A stretch of DNA of 64,000 nt from Cardiobacteriaceae bacterium (GTDB taxonomy: Bacteria; Pseudomonadota; Gammaproteobacteria; Cardiobacteriales; Cardiobacteriaceae), in contig JAUNEA010000007.1 of NCBI GenBank assembly GCA_030525785.1, positions 1-64,000 of the forward strand, read 5' to 3'. Shown piece by piece: positions 45,994 to 53,818 of the stretch. Within the stretch, counting starts at the first letter, position 1. Each line of letters starts with the position of its first letter. The position numbers were made by a program, and so were the translations under genes. A model generated the notes under the pieces. That model did no database searches and had not been told where the DNA came from. It was given only the letters and a program-made list of their open reading frames with translations.

Positions 45994-47019
45994 ATGAAAA
46001 CGCCCATCTCTTGGAAATCAAAAAGCTTAACTTCACTTGGAATAGCATTAAGCGCTTTGTGGTTAGTTGCTTGTGGTAGTGAGGAAAAGTCAGCTGAAGA
46101 ATCTGTGGTATCTCGCCATAAAATAGGCATTTCCATTGCAAGAAACGACGATAATTCTCCCTTTTTGCAGCAAGTTTACCAAACTTTTCAACAGCGAAGC
46201 TCATTATTCCCCAATCTTGAAATAATGATTGGTAGTGCAGGCAATGATCAAGCTAAACAGTATGAGCAACTGGATCAATTTTTAGCTCAGGGAGCACAGT
46301 TGCTTATCATCAATTTAGCGGATTTGAATAAGGGAACAGAATTAACGCAACGCTATTGTGCAAAAGTGCCTTTGGTATTTTACAACTTCCACCCTGGTAT
46401 CAATGCCTTAAGCAGTTGTTCGAAGGCATATTTTGTTGATGCTGAAGTGGTATCTGCGGCTGTGACACAGGGTGTAGAAATGTTAAAAAGTTGGAAGGAT
46501 AATCCTGAATGGGACAAAAATGGCGATGGCGTGATTCAATTAGCTTTGCTGGGGGCGATTCAGTTTGATCCTAATGCATCGGCGCGGAGCGATTGGGTGG
46601 TAACAACTGTAAAAAATTACCCAGAAATCAAAGCCGATGCAGAAGTGGTTTTTCGAGAAGATGCTTTCTTTCAAACACATTTGGCACATGATGTTGTAGA
46701 AAAATGGGTACAAGATGCCAAATTTGATCAGGTTGAAGTCATTGCTAGTGCAAGTGACAGTATGGCATTTGGGGCGCTTGAAGTTTTAACGAAACACCAA
46801 AAGAAAGTGCCTATTTTTAGCATGGACGGCTTAAAGCCTGCTCAAGAAGCCATTCAGCGCGGTGAAATCGTTTATTCAGCACGAGCTGATTTTAATAACG
46901 AAATTGATACTGCCTTACAGTTAGCCACCAATTTAGTCACAGGACAACCTGCTCATCAGGGTTTGAAGTATCTTCTTAATAATCAAGAGGTTAGAATTCC
47001 TTACATCTTTTCTAAATAG
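45994..47019 (+). CDS. MglB-like sugar-binding lipoprotein
   Basis: A 341-residue periplasmic-binding protein of the galactose/glucose (MglB) type. The lipobox is LVAC with the lipidated Cys at about residue 27 (ALWLVACGSEE). The binding fold starts KIGISIARNDD, and an MglB-like calcium loop is visible in WDKNGDGVIQ. Late blocks VPIFSMDGLKPAQEAI and ARADFNNEIDTALQLA also fit. No permease or ATPase gene is next to it, so it may work with a transporter elsewhere or in chemotaxis. It precedes the lactate genes, though co-regulation is not shown. Confidence 0.85.
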   Translation: MKTPISWKSKSLTSLGIALSALWLVACGSEEKSAEESVVSRHKIGISIARNDDNSPFLQQVYQTFQQRSSLFPNLEIMIGSAGNDQAKQYEQLDQFLAQGAQLLIINLADLNKGTELTQRYCAKVPLVFYNFHPGINALSSCSKAYFVDAEVVSAAVTQGVEMLKSWKDNPEWDKNGDGVIQLALLGAIQFDPNASARSDWVVTTVKNYPEIKADAEVVFREDAFFQTHLAHDVVEKWVQDAKFDQVEVIASASDSMAFGALEVLTKHQKKVPIFSMDGLKPAQEAIQRGEIVYSARADFNNEIDTALQLATNLVTGQPAHQGLKYLLNNQEVRIPYIFSK

Positions 47020-47057
47020 AGTAAGGATACAAAGCGCTTTGTTAATGGGGCTTATTC

Positions 47058-47087
47058 TTGGGGCAAAGATGACAAAAGCGTTACAAT
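47058..47087 (+). promoter_or_regulatory. Candidate promoter of the lactate genes
   Basis: TTGGGG (47058-47063), 18-bp spacer, TACAAT (47082-47087), 29 bp upstream of the lldD ATG, which has AAAGGA in front of it. Confidence 0.4.
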
Positions 47088-47115
47088 AGGCGTTTTAAGA
47101 AAAGGATATTCATTT

Positions 47116-48288
47116 ATGGCAAAAGATCTCAAAAAAATCACCTGTGTTGAAGATTTACGCAAGGTTGCACGTTGTAAAGTGCCGAAAATGTTTTTTGATT
47201 ATGTGCGTTCAGGTTCATGGACGGAAAATACTATTCGCCACAATAGCAGTGATTTTGATGAAATCAAATTCAAGCAAAAAATTTTGGTGGATATGACCAA
47301 CCGTACTTTGGAAACAAAGATGGTAGGCGAAGATGTCAAAATGCCTGTGGCGATTGCGCCGACTGGTTTTACAGGTATGATGCATGCTGATGGTGAAATT
47401 CATGCTGCTCGCGCTGCTGAAAAATTTGGTGTGCCGTTTAGCTTATCAACTATGTCCATTTGTTCCATTGAAGATGTGGCAACCCATACCAATAAGCCAT
47501 TCTGGTTCCAGTTGTATGTGATGCGTGACCGCGAGTTCATGGAAAATCTCATCAAACGTGCTAAAGATGCTAAATGCTCCGCCCTGATTTTAACGGTTGA
47601 TTTGCAAGTTTTGGGGCAACGCCATCGTGATATTAAAAATGGCTTATCTGCGCCACCTAAGCCGACTTTGGTCAATATGCTGGATTTAGCTTTGCGCCCT
47701 GAATGGTGCTTCAAAATGCTTGGCACCAAACGCCGTACTTTCGGCAATATTGTGGGACACGCTAAAAACGTCAGTGATTTATCCTCGCTTTCTTCTTGGA
47801 CGGCAGAACAATTTGACCCACGCCTCAGTTGGGACGATGTTAAACGTATCAAAGATTTATGGGGTGGAAAACTCATTCTGAAAGGCATCATGACCGAAGA
47901 AGATGCTGTGCTAGCAGCTCGCTCTGGCGCTGATGCTTTGATTGTTTCCAATCATGGCGGACGACAATTAGATGGCGCACTTTCTTCTATCAAAGCGCTT
48001 CCTGAAGTCATTCGTGGGGTGAAATCAGAGAACAGCAATATTGAAGTTTGGTTGGATAGCGGTATCACCAGTGGACAAGATGTGTTGAAGGCGATGGCGA
48101 TGGGCGCACAAGGCACTATGATTGGCAAAGCCTTCTTATATGGCTTAGGTGCTTATGGTGAAGATGGCGTTCGCCGTTGTTTAGAAATCATCTATAACGA
48201 AATGGATATTTCGATGGCATTCTGTGGTCATACAGACATTAAAAAGGTCGGTAAGGAAATTTTAGTACCAAATACTTACCCTGTTTGA
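47116..48288 (+). CDS. lldD: L-lactate dehydrogenase (FMN, quinone-linked)
   Basis: Oxidises L-lactate to pyruvate at the inner membrane and passes electrons to quinone. The 390-residue alpha-hydroxy-acid oxidase has VPKMFFDYVRSGSWTE, PVAIAPTGFTGMMH, the FMN-site lysine in LILKGIM and the catalytic His280 in VSNHGGRQLDGA. The lactate permease follows 43 bp later. Oxidation of a related hydroxy acid remains possible, but the neighbour supports lactate. Confidence 0.93.
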   Translation: MAKDLKKITCVEDLRKVARCKVPKMFFDYVRSGSWTENTIRHNSSDFDEIKFKQKILVDMTNRTLETKMVGEDVKMPVAIAPTGFTGMMHADGEIHAARAAEKFGVPFSLSTMSICSIEDVATHTNKPFWFQLYVMRDREFMENLIKRAKDAKCSALILTVDLQVLGQRHRDIKNGLSAPPKPTLVNMLDLALRPEWCFKMLGTKRRTFGNIVGHAKNVSDLSSLSSWTAEQFDPRLSWDDVKRIKDLWGGKLILKGIMTEEDAVLAARSGADALIVSNHGGRQLDGALSSIKALPEVIRGVKSENSNIEVWLDSGITSGQDVLKAMAMGAQGTMIGKAFLYGLGAYGEDGVRRCLEIIYNEMDISMAFCGHTDIKKVGKEILVPNTYPV

Positions 48289-48331
48289 GTCATCATACCC
48301 ATCTATTTGGCAAAGCGCTTTGGAGGCGCCT

Positions 48332-49918
48332 ATGAATTTAGCTCTTAGTTTATTGCCCATTGTTCTCTTGATTTATTTGATGGTCAAGAAGAATGCCATG
48401 CCATCGTACAAAGCGCTTCCGTTGATTGCGGTTTTGGTCTTTGGGCTACAGTGGCTTTATTTTAAAGCCAGTTTTGTTAGCCTCAGTGCCAATATTGTGG
48501 CAGGCTTGATGGCAACTTTAACCCCTATTACCGTTATTTTTGGTGCCATTTTGTTTAACCGCATGATGGAAGAAACGGGTTGCACCAACCAAATCCGCCG
48601 ATGGCTCAGCTCCATCAGCCCTAATCCAGTGGCGCAATTGATGATTATCGGCTGGGCATTTGCTTTCATGATTGAAGGCGCATCGGGCTTTGGTACGCCT
48701 GCTGCTATTGCAGCGCCTATTTTGGTGGGTTTAGGCTTTAATCCTTTTAAAGTGGCGGTATTTGCGTTGGTGATGAACTCAGTGCCCGTGTCTTTTGGGG
48801 CAGTAGGAACGCCGACGTGGTTTGGTTTTAGTGAACTCATCAAATCAGGGGCATTGGATACAGCCAGTATCTTAGAGATTGGGCGACAAACTGCCATCAT
48901 GCATTTTATTGCAGGTTTCATTATTCCTTTGATTGCATTGCGTTTTATTACCACTTGGGAAGATATTAAGAAAAACCTGACATTCATCTATATCAGCATC
49001 TTATCTTGTACGGTTCCTTACGTTATTTTGGCGCAATTTAACTATGAGTTTCCGTCTTTAATTGCAGGCGGTGTGGGCTTGTGGATTTCGGTGGTGGTGG
49101 CTAATGCTGGCATTGGCTTGGATAAAGGTCATGGTGAGAAAGCAGTAGCTATGCCAAAGGCTGAGGTGGTCAAAGCGCTTTTGCCCCTGATAATGCTTAT
49201 GGTGATTTTGATTGTGACCCGTATTCATCAATTGGGCTTGAAGGGTTTACTCAATGATGCAACACCAATGGTAACCACATCACTAGGCTTTGCCGATTTG
49301 GAAATCAGTCGAGCTTTGATTGTTAGTGTAAAAAATATTTTTGGTGCAGGGGTGAGTGAGAGTTACAAAACTCTTTATGTTCCCGCTCTCATTCCTTTTG
49401 TGGTGACAGTTGTCCTAGCATTTGCTTATTATGGTATTAACCCTGAACGTCGCCGTACGACATGGAAAAGCGCTTTGATGCAAACGCGCAATCCCTTTAT
49501 TGCTTTGATGGGCGCGTTGATTATGGTGAAGTTGATGATGGCAGGTGGCGAGGCCTCGATGGTTAAAACCATTGGCAAAGGCTTTGCTGAAATTGCTAAA
49601 GACAATTGGATTTACTATGCCTCATATCTGGGGGCGATTGGTGCGTTTTTCTCTGGCTCCAATACAGTTTCTAATCTCACCTTTGGCTCCATTCAGTATG
49701 AGATTGCACAAAGTACAGGTTTAAAAACGACGACCGTTTTGGCGGCGCAATCAGTTGGTGGTGCGATGGGGAATATGGTTTGTATTAACAATATAGTTGC
49801 TGTTTGCTCAGTGTTGAATGTCAAAAATTCAGAAGGCTCCATTTTGCGACTGACCATTATCCCGATGACCATTTACGGCATCATTGCTGCTATTGTGATT
49901 TCTTTATTTTGGTTGTGA
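48332..49918 (+). CDS. lldP: Lactate permease
   Basis: An LctP-family secondary transporter for lactate, 528 residues and about 12-14 membrane helices. Family blocks: GASGFGTPAAIAAPILVGLGF, VPVSFGAVGTPTW and, near the end, FFSGSNTVSNLTFG. The ATG at 48332 is chosen because GGAGG lies 5 bp upstream; this ribosome site is fused to the end of a palindrome copy (AAAGCGCTTTGGAGG). Functions with lldD. Confidence 0.94.
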   Translation: MNLALSLLPIVLLIYLMVKKNAMPSYKALPLIAVLVFGLQWLYFKASFVSLSANIVAGLMATLTPITVIFGAILFNRMMEETGCTNQIRRWLSSISPNPVAQLMIIGWAFAFMIEGASGFGTPAAIAAPILVGLGFNPFKVAVFALVMNSVPVSFGAVGTPTWFGFSELIKSGALDTASILEIGRQTAIMHFIAGFIIPLIALRFITTWEDIKKNLTFIYISILSCTVPYVILAQFNYEFPSLIAGGVGLWISVVVANAGIGLDKGHGEKAVAMPKAEVVKALLPLIMLMVILIVTRIHQLGLKGLLNDATPMVTTSLGFADLEISRALIVSVKNIFGAGVSESYKTLYVPALIPFVVTVVLAFAYYGINPERRRTTWKSALMQTRNPFIALMGALIMVKLMMAGGEASMVKTIGKGFAEIAKDNWIYYASYLGAIGAFFSGSNTVSNLTFGSIQYEIAQSTGLKTTTVLAAQSVGGAMGNMVCINNIVAVCSVLNVKNSEGSILRLTIIPMTIYGIIAAIVISLFWL

Positions 49919-49941
49919 TACAAAGCGCTTTGATGTTATAG

Positions 49942-49969
49942 AGCAGGGTGAAAACCCTGCTTTTTATTT
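49942..49969 (+). terminator. Intrinsic terminator after lldP
   Basis: AGCAGGGT (49942-49949), loop GAAA, ACCCTGCT (49954-49961) followed by TTTTATTT. Confidence 0.9.
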
Positions 49970-50014
49970 ATAAAATAGAGTGTTATCAAAATAAAAGTGT
50001 TTTTGGGGATTTTT

Positions 50015-50044
50015 TTGTCAGAAAAAGCGCTTTGGTTCGTCTAA
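50015..50044 (+). promoter_or_regulatory. Candidate ECF-sigma promoter of the copper-RiPP operon
   Basis: TTGTCA (50015-50020), 17-bp spacer and CGTCTAA (50038-50044), 29 bp before the DoxX-like gene. The CGTCTAA type of -10 is common for ECF sigma factors, and an ECF gene ends this operon, so self-activation is a reasonable guess. One copy of the palindrome lies in the spacer. Confidence 0.35.
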
Positions 50045-50072
50045 TGCTTATTGGTATTTTTAAGGATGGAAA

Positions 50073-50537
50073 ATGAGTTGTGAAAACAAATGCCCGTTGC
50101 ATGCTGGCTTTGAAGGCTTAGGCGTTTTGGGTTTGCGTCTGTTTTTGGCGTACGAATTTTTTGAAGCAGGTTTGGAAAAATGGAATGGGCAAAATTGGTT
50201 TGCTGATATTCAAGGTCAATTTCCTTTTCCTTTCAATGTGTTGCCTGCAGATTTGAACTGGGCATTGGCAACAGGAGCAGAGCTGTTGTTGCCTGTTTTA
50301 TTGGTGTTAGGTTTCTTCACTCGTTTCAGCGCCATCGGTTTGTTTATTTTGACAGCGGTGGCTTGGGCAGCGGTTCATGCTGGCGCAGGTTATAATGTTT
50401 GTCAAAATGGCTATAAAATGGCGTTGATTTATTTGGTCATGCTTCTGCCTTTGATTACTCAAGGTGCAGGTAAATTGTCCATTGATGCGTTTTTACGCAG
50501 TAAATATCCAGCTAAAAAATGGCTGAAATTGTGTTAA
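50073..50537 (+). CDS. DoxX-family membrane protein
   Basis: A 154-residue DoxX-type inner-membrane protein with four helices (LGLRLFLAYEFFEAGLEKW, WALATGAELLLPVLLVLGFF, IGLFILTAVAWAAVHAGAG, MALIYLVMLLPLI). The N-terminus MSCENKCPLHAG carries two cysteines and a histidine ahead of the first helix. DoxX genes are a standard part of bufferin/Hvf operons, where a membrane redox or export role is suggested but not proven. It is the first gene of the locus, 18 bp upstream of the precursor gene. Confidence 0.88.
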   Translation: MSCENKCPLHAGFEGLGVLGLRLFLAYEFFEAGLEKWNGQNWFADIQGQFPFPFNVLPADLNWALATGAELLLPVLLVLGFFTRFSAIGLFILTAVAWAAVHAGAGYNVCQNGYKMALIYLVMLLPLITQGAGKLSIDAFLRSKYPAKKWLKLC

Positions 50538-50555
50538 TTAACAAAGGAAAAAAAG

Positions 50556-50852
50556 ATGAAAAAAGCAACTTTATTAGCATTAGCAAGCGCTTTGTCTATG
50601 GCAACTGCTCAAGCGCAAGAAGCAAAAGTCGAATGCGCTGCTGATGATGCTAAATGCATCGAAGCAGCTAAAGCAACTGAAGGCAAATGTGGCGAAGGCA
50701 AATGCGGTGGCGCAGCAGCTCCTGCTAAATCAGCTGAAGGTAAATGTGGCGAAGGTAATCCAGCTCCTGCCAAAGCTGCTGAAGGCACATGTGGTGAAGG
50801 TAAATGTGGTGGTACTGCAACACCAGTAGTACCAGCACCTACTAAAAAGTAA
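50556..50852 (+). CDS. Precursor of a copper-binding modified peptide (HvfA/bufferin type)
   Basis: 98 residues. Signal peptide 1-20 (KKATLLALASALSMATAQA, cleavage before QEAK). The mature part has seven cysteines: Cys27 and Cys34 near the new N-terminus, then five E-G-K/T-C-G motifs at 42-46, 47-51, 61-65, 76-80 and 81-85. They form three doublets (EGKCGEGKCGG, EGKCGEGN, EGTCGEGKCGG), the second having lost its second cysteine. In Haemophilus HvfA such EGKCG cysteines are turned by a DUF692 enzyme and its partner into Cu(I)-binding oxazolone/thioamide groups. Here the enzyme genes follow directly. The role in copper binding is inferred from that family. Ribosome site AAAGGA is strong. Confidence 0.88.
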   Translation: MKKATLLALASALSMATAQAQEAKVECAADDAKCIEAAKATEGKCGEGKCGGAAAPAKSAEGKCGEGNPAPAKAAEGTCGEGKCGGTATPVVPAPTKK

Positions 50853-50876
50853 TCCAAGCGTTTTTTAGGTTGGTAT

Positions 50877-50904
50877 AAAAGGGTGGGCTTTGGCTCACCT
50901 TTTT
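50877..50904 (+). terminator. Hairpin between precursor and enzyme genes
   Basis: AAAAGGGTGGGC (50877-50888), loop TTTG, GCTCACCTTTTT (50893-50904): a 12-bp stem with two G-U pairs and a T-run. A leaky terminator here would give more precursor than enzyme transcript. Confidence 0.7.
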
Positions 50905-50942
50905 CATAAGTTAAAGCGCTTTGTATGAAAAAAGGAAGAAAA

Positions 50943-51911
50943 ATGCATTTAAAAGGAGCAGGCTTAGGCTATCGCCGAGATTTGGCACAGGGCTTTTTGG
51001 AATTAACCGACAACAGCGTCATTAATTTTATGGAAGTGGCGCCTGAAAACTGGATTAAGATGGGCGGACAAGCACGTTATCACTTTGATAAAGTGGCGGA
51101 AAGAATTCCTGTTATTGTGCATGGCTTATCTTTATCCTTAGGCGGACAAGCACCTTTAGATAAGGAACTGTTAAAAGGCATTAAAAGCATGATTACCCAA
51201 TACAAAACGCCTTTCTTTTCCGACCATTTAAGCTATTGTGAATGTGAAGGGCATTTGTACGATTTATTGCCTATGCCTTTTACCGATGAAGCAGTCATTC
51301 ATGTGGCGAATCGAATCAAAGAAGTGCAAGATTATTTGGGCATTCGCATTTCTCTGGAAAATACTTCCTATTATTTACATTCTCCCACCAGCACGATGAA
51401 TGAAGTGGAATTTTTAAATGCCATTGTGCAAGAGGCAGATTGTGGCATTCATCTGGATATTAATAATATTTATGTTAATGGGGTGAATCATGGTTTATTA
51501 GACCCCTTTGTGTTTGTGGATAAAGTAGATTTAAAACGAGTCAATTATATTCATATTGCTGGACACGATGACGACCACAACAGCGCCACCGAACTCAATC
51601 ACGATGAAAGCGCTTTGTTGGTGGGCGGAAACAATCAGGCGCACAAAATGGGTGAAGAAATCGTAGAAGGATTTAATTTAATTAAAGGTGAATTACGCAA
51701 TTTACCTAATTTACTCGTGGATACCCATGGTGAAACGGTACAAAAAACCGTTTGGGATTTATTGGAATATGCCTATGAACGTTTGCCTGTGATTCCTGCT
51801 ACTTTATTGGAACGGGATTTCAATTTTCCACCATTTGCAGAATTGATGGCAGAAGTTCAGCATATTGCCGATTTGCAAAAGAAATACGCTAAAGTTCGCC
51901 ATGTTGCCTAA
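50943..51911 (+). CDS. MNIO (DUF692) peptide-modifying enzyme
   Basis: A multinuclear non-haem iron-dependent oxidative enzyme, 322 residues from ATG 50943. I prefer this start to 50925 because GGAAG lies just upstream of it and the protein then begins [14 protein letters not shown], the family N-terminus. TIM-barrel metal ligands can be read in sequence: [44 protein letters not shown] and LVDTHGE. Such enzymes (HvfB, MbnB, bufferin BufB) oxidise precursor cysteines with O2. It overlaps the DUF2063 gene by 11 bp. Confidence 0.94.
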   Translation: MHLKGAGLGYRRDLAQGFLELTDNSVINFMEVAPENWIKMGGQARYHFDKVAERIPVIVHGLSLSLGGQAPLDKELLKGIKSMITQYKTPFFSDHLSYCECEGHLYDLLPMPFTDEAVIHVANRIKEVQDYLGIRISLENTSYYLHSPTSTMNEVEFLNAIVQEADCGIHLDINNIYVNGVNHGLLDPFVFVDKVDLKRVNYIHIAGHDDDHNSATELNHDESALLVGGNNQAHKMGEEIVEGFNLIKGELRNLPNLLVDTHGETVQKTVWDLLEYAYERLPVIPATLLERDFNFPPFAELMAEVQHIADLQKKYAKVRHVA

Positions 51912-52725
51912 AGAATCGTTGGCTTCAGAAAAACAAAGCGCTTTCAAAGAAGCTCATGATGCTTTGAATCAAATGCGTTTAAAGGCTTTATTGCAGACTG
52001 AAACAGCGGTAGATTTAAAAACCTATCAAAAACAATTTGCCACTGCCATTCGTTTTAATGATGCCAAACACATGCCCTATGCCGTTGATGAAAAGCGCTT
52101 GGCGGTTTATTGTCGTTTGGTGCGCAACAATACTTTGGGCTTTATTGACCGTTGTTATGTGGAAGCCCCTGCCCATTTATCCGAACAACAATGGGCGGAT
52201 TTAAAAGAGCGCTTTATTCGTGAAGGGCAGGCGCATTCGCCTTTTTTTCAGGATATTGCGGGGGAATTTTTAAAATTTTGCCAAGAAAAACAAGTGGTTT
52301 CACCAGAAGTTTTGGCTTTGATGGATTTTGAAAACGCTCAATTATTGGCAGAAGTGGCTTTACCCAATGTGCCAAGCGCTTTGAATGGGGACGATGATAC
52401 CGTGATGCAATTTTCAGGCTGTGCAGAATTGCGCCAATACGATTGTGATTTTCTATCGTCCAACTTTCAGGAAATTTTGCCCGAAGAAAGCAAAGTGTTG
52501 ATTTGGCGTGACCGTGAATTTTTGGTTTATTATCGGTTGCTTGAAGATTGGGATTTTTTATTATTAACCGTTTTACAAGAACAGCCTCAATCGTTTAATC
52601 AATTGTGCGGTGAATTAAGCGCTTTGACCGAAAGTCAGCCCGAGTTATTGCCCTTATTAAAACAATTGTGGCGGAAATGGATTGAAGCCGAAGTGATTTA
52701 TCCTCATGAGCCTCAGTCAGATTAA
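51901..52725 (+). CDS. DUF2063 partner protein (HvfC/BufC type)
   Basis: A 274-residue partner that in related systems binds the precursor and the MNIO enzyme. The start at 51901 overlaps the enzyme gene by 11 bp. The N-terminal DUF2063 part (about 30-135) shows [34 protein letters not shown] and [15 protein letters not shown]; the C-terminal region (about 150-274) is a less conserved winged-helix-like part. It overlaps the sigma-factor gene by 20 bp. Confidence 0.9.
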   Translation: MLPKESLASEKQSAFKEAHDALNQMRLKALLQTETAVDLKTYQKQFATAIRFNDAKHMPYAVDEKRLAVYCRLVRNNTLGFIDRCYVEAPAHLSEQQWADLKERFIREGQAHSPFFQDIAGEFLKFCQEKQVVSPEVLALMDFENAQLLAEVALPNVPSALNGDDDTVMQFSGCAELRQYDCDFLSSNFQEILPEESKVLIWRDREFLVYYRLLEDWDFLLLTVLQEQPQSFNQLCGELSALTESQPELLPLLKQLWRKWIEAEVIYPHEPQSD

Positions 52726-53284
52726 ACCCAGTGAATTGGAGCAAATCCGCCAGCAAATGCTGAAATTTGCCCAATTGCAATTGCGTCATCAAGAGCGAGC
52801 GGAAGATTTGGTGCAAGAAGCGCTTTTAGCGGCCTATCAAAATCAAGAACGTTTTCAGGGGCAATCGGCATTAAAAACATGGCTGTTTGCGATTTTGAAA
52901 AATAAAATTTTGGACGAATTTCGCCGTCAAAAAGCGCTTTTGTTTTCTGAATTGGAAAATGAGGAGGAAGAAAATATTGCCGAGCGTTTGTTTTTAGAAA
53001 ATGGTTCGTGGAATCAAAGCGCTTTTGAGCAAAATGTTTGGCAAAGTGAGGCTGGAGCAGTTTATTCTGCCCAGTTTTGGCAGGTTTTTGAAGCGTGTTT
53101 GAATCATTTACCCAGCCAACAGGCACGGGTTTTTATGATGCGTAGCCATTTGGAATTGGAAACAGAGGAAATTTGTCAATTGTGTTCTATTAATATTGCC
53201 CATTTACATACTTTACTTTATCGAGCCCGTTTGCAGTTACAGGTCTGTTTAACCCATAAATGGTTTGGAGAATCTCATGTTTAA
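52706..53284 (+). CDS. ECF-type RNA polymerase sigma factor
   Basis: A 192-residue group IV sigma factor. Region 2 is at about 18-80 (HQERAEDLVQEALLAAYQNQ, RFQGQSALKTWLFAILKNKI, DEFRRQ) and region 4 at about 130-185 (LPSQQARVFMMRSHLELETE, ICQLCSINIAHLHTLLYRAR). It overlaps both neighbours, so it is part of the operon. It most likely drives this operon under metal or redox stress; this is inferred from position and from the ECF-like promoter upstream. Confidence 0.9.
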   Translation: MSLSQIKPSELEQIRQQMLKFAQLQLRHQERAEDLVQEALLAAYQNQERFQGQSALKTWLFAILKNKILDEFRRQKALLFSELENEEEENIAERLFLENGSWNQSAFEQNVWQSEAGAVYSAQFWQVFEACLNHLPSQQARVFMMRSHLELETEEICQLCSINIAHLHTLLYRARLQLQVCLTHKWFGESHV

Positions 53285-53447
53285 TTGTCAAAAAATGACC
53301 TTCTTAATGTCCAAACAAAAAGAAGAAGCGCTTTGTTGGACACAAAAAATGCAAATTGCTTTGCATCAAATGATGTGTCCGCATTGTCGAGCTTTTGATA
53401 AAAACAATCAGGTGCTAGAGGATATCAGCAAGAAAATGTTTGAATGA
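53277..53447 (+). CDS. Small zinc-binding anti-sigma factor candidate
   Basis: 56 residues from ATG 53277, which overlaps the sigma-factor stop by 8 bp. The C-terminal half contains H-Q-M-M-C-P-H-C, an H-x3-C-x2-C motif as in ZAS (zf-HC2) anti-sigma factors, and the N-terminal half is helical. No membrane segment, so it would be soluble. Position directly after the ECF gene supports an anti-sigma role; sequence similarity is too short to prove it. Confidence 0.72.
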   Translation: MFNCQKMTFLMSKQKEEALCWTQKMQIALHQMMCPHCRAFDKNNQVLEDISKKMFE

Positions 53448-53818
53448 AGAATTCCATGTAAAAGTGGGATATACAATGGCTAATAAACTTTAATGATTTA
53501 TTTCAACAATCTTTGCAAAAAGCGTTTCTCAGGAAAAGTATTTGATCAAATTGAGGATATTCGAGCTTATTGTAGAGGCTCTTCGCTAAAAATTATTGCC
53601 ATAATCGATAAAAACAGAAAGGCAACAGAAGCCATTTGGTGAGGCTAAGTGTTCTTCCCAGTAAGGCAGCCATCAAAATCAAAAGTTGTTGTAACTAAAA
53701 ATAATGATAAAGAAATGAAGAGCATAATTGAGTATCATAATCGCCTGATGGCTTAGGGTTGAGATTTTTAGGGTAGTGCAAAGCGCTTTGTTCGAGTGAA
53801 AATGAAGCCGTTATGAGG
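53448..53818. other. AT-rich intergenic region with a possible gene remnant
   Basis: 371 bp between the operon end and the convergent thermonuclease gene. From ATG 53493 a frame reads 49 codons (MIYFNNLCKKRF ... ATEAIW), stops at TGA 53640 and TAA 53646, then continues in the same frame to TAG 53754-53756 (VFFPVRQP ... RLMA). This could be a small decayed gene; I recognise no family. One palindrome copy lies at about 53779. No tRNA or clear terminator was seen. Confidence 0.35.

Noticed and set aside
50925-50942. Upstream start of the MNIO gene
   Set aside because: ATG 50925 has no ribosome site, whereas GGAAG stands directly before ATG 50943.
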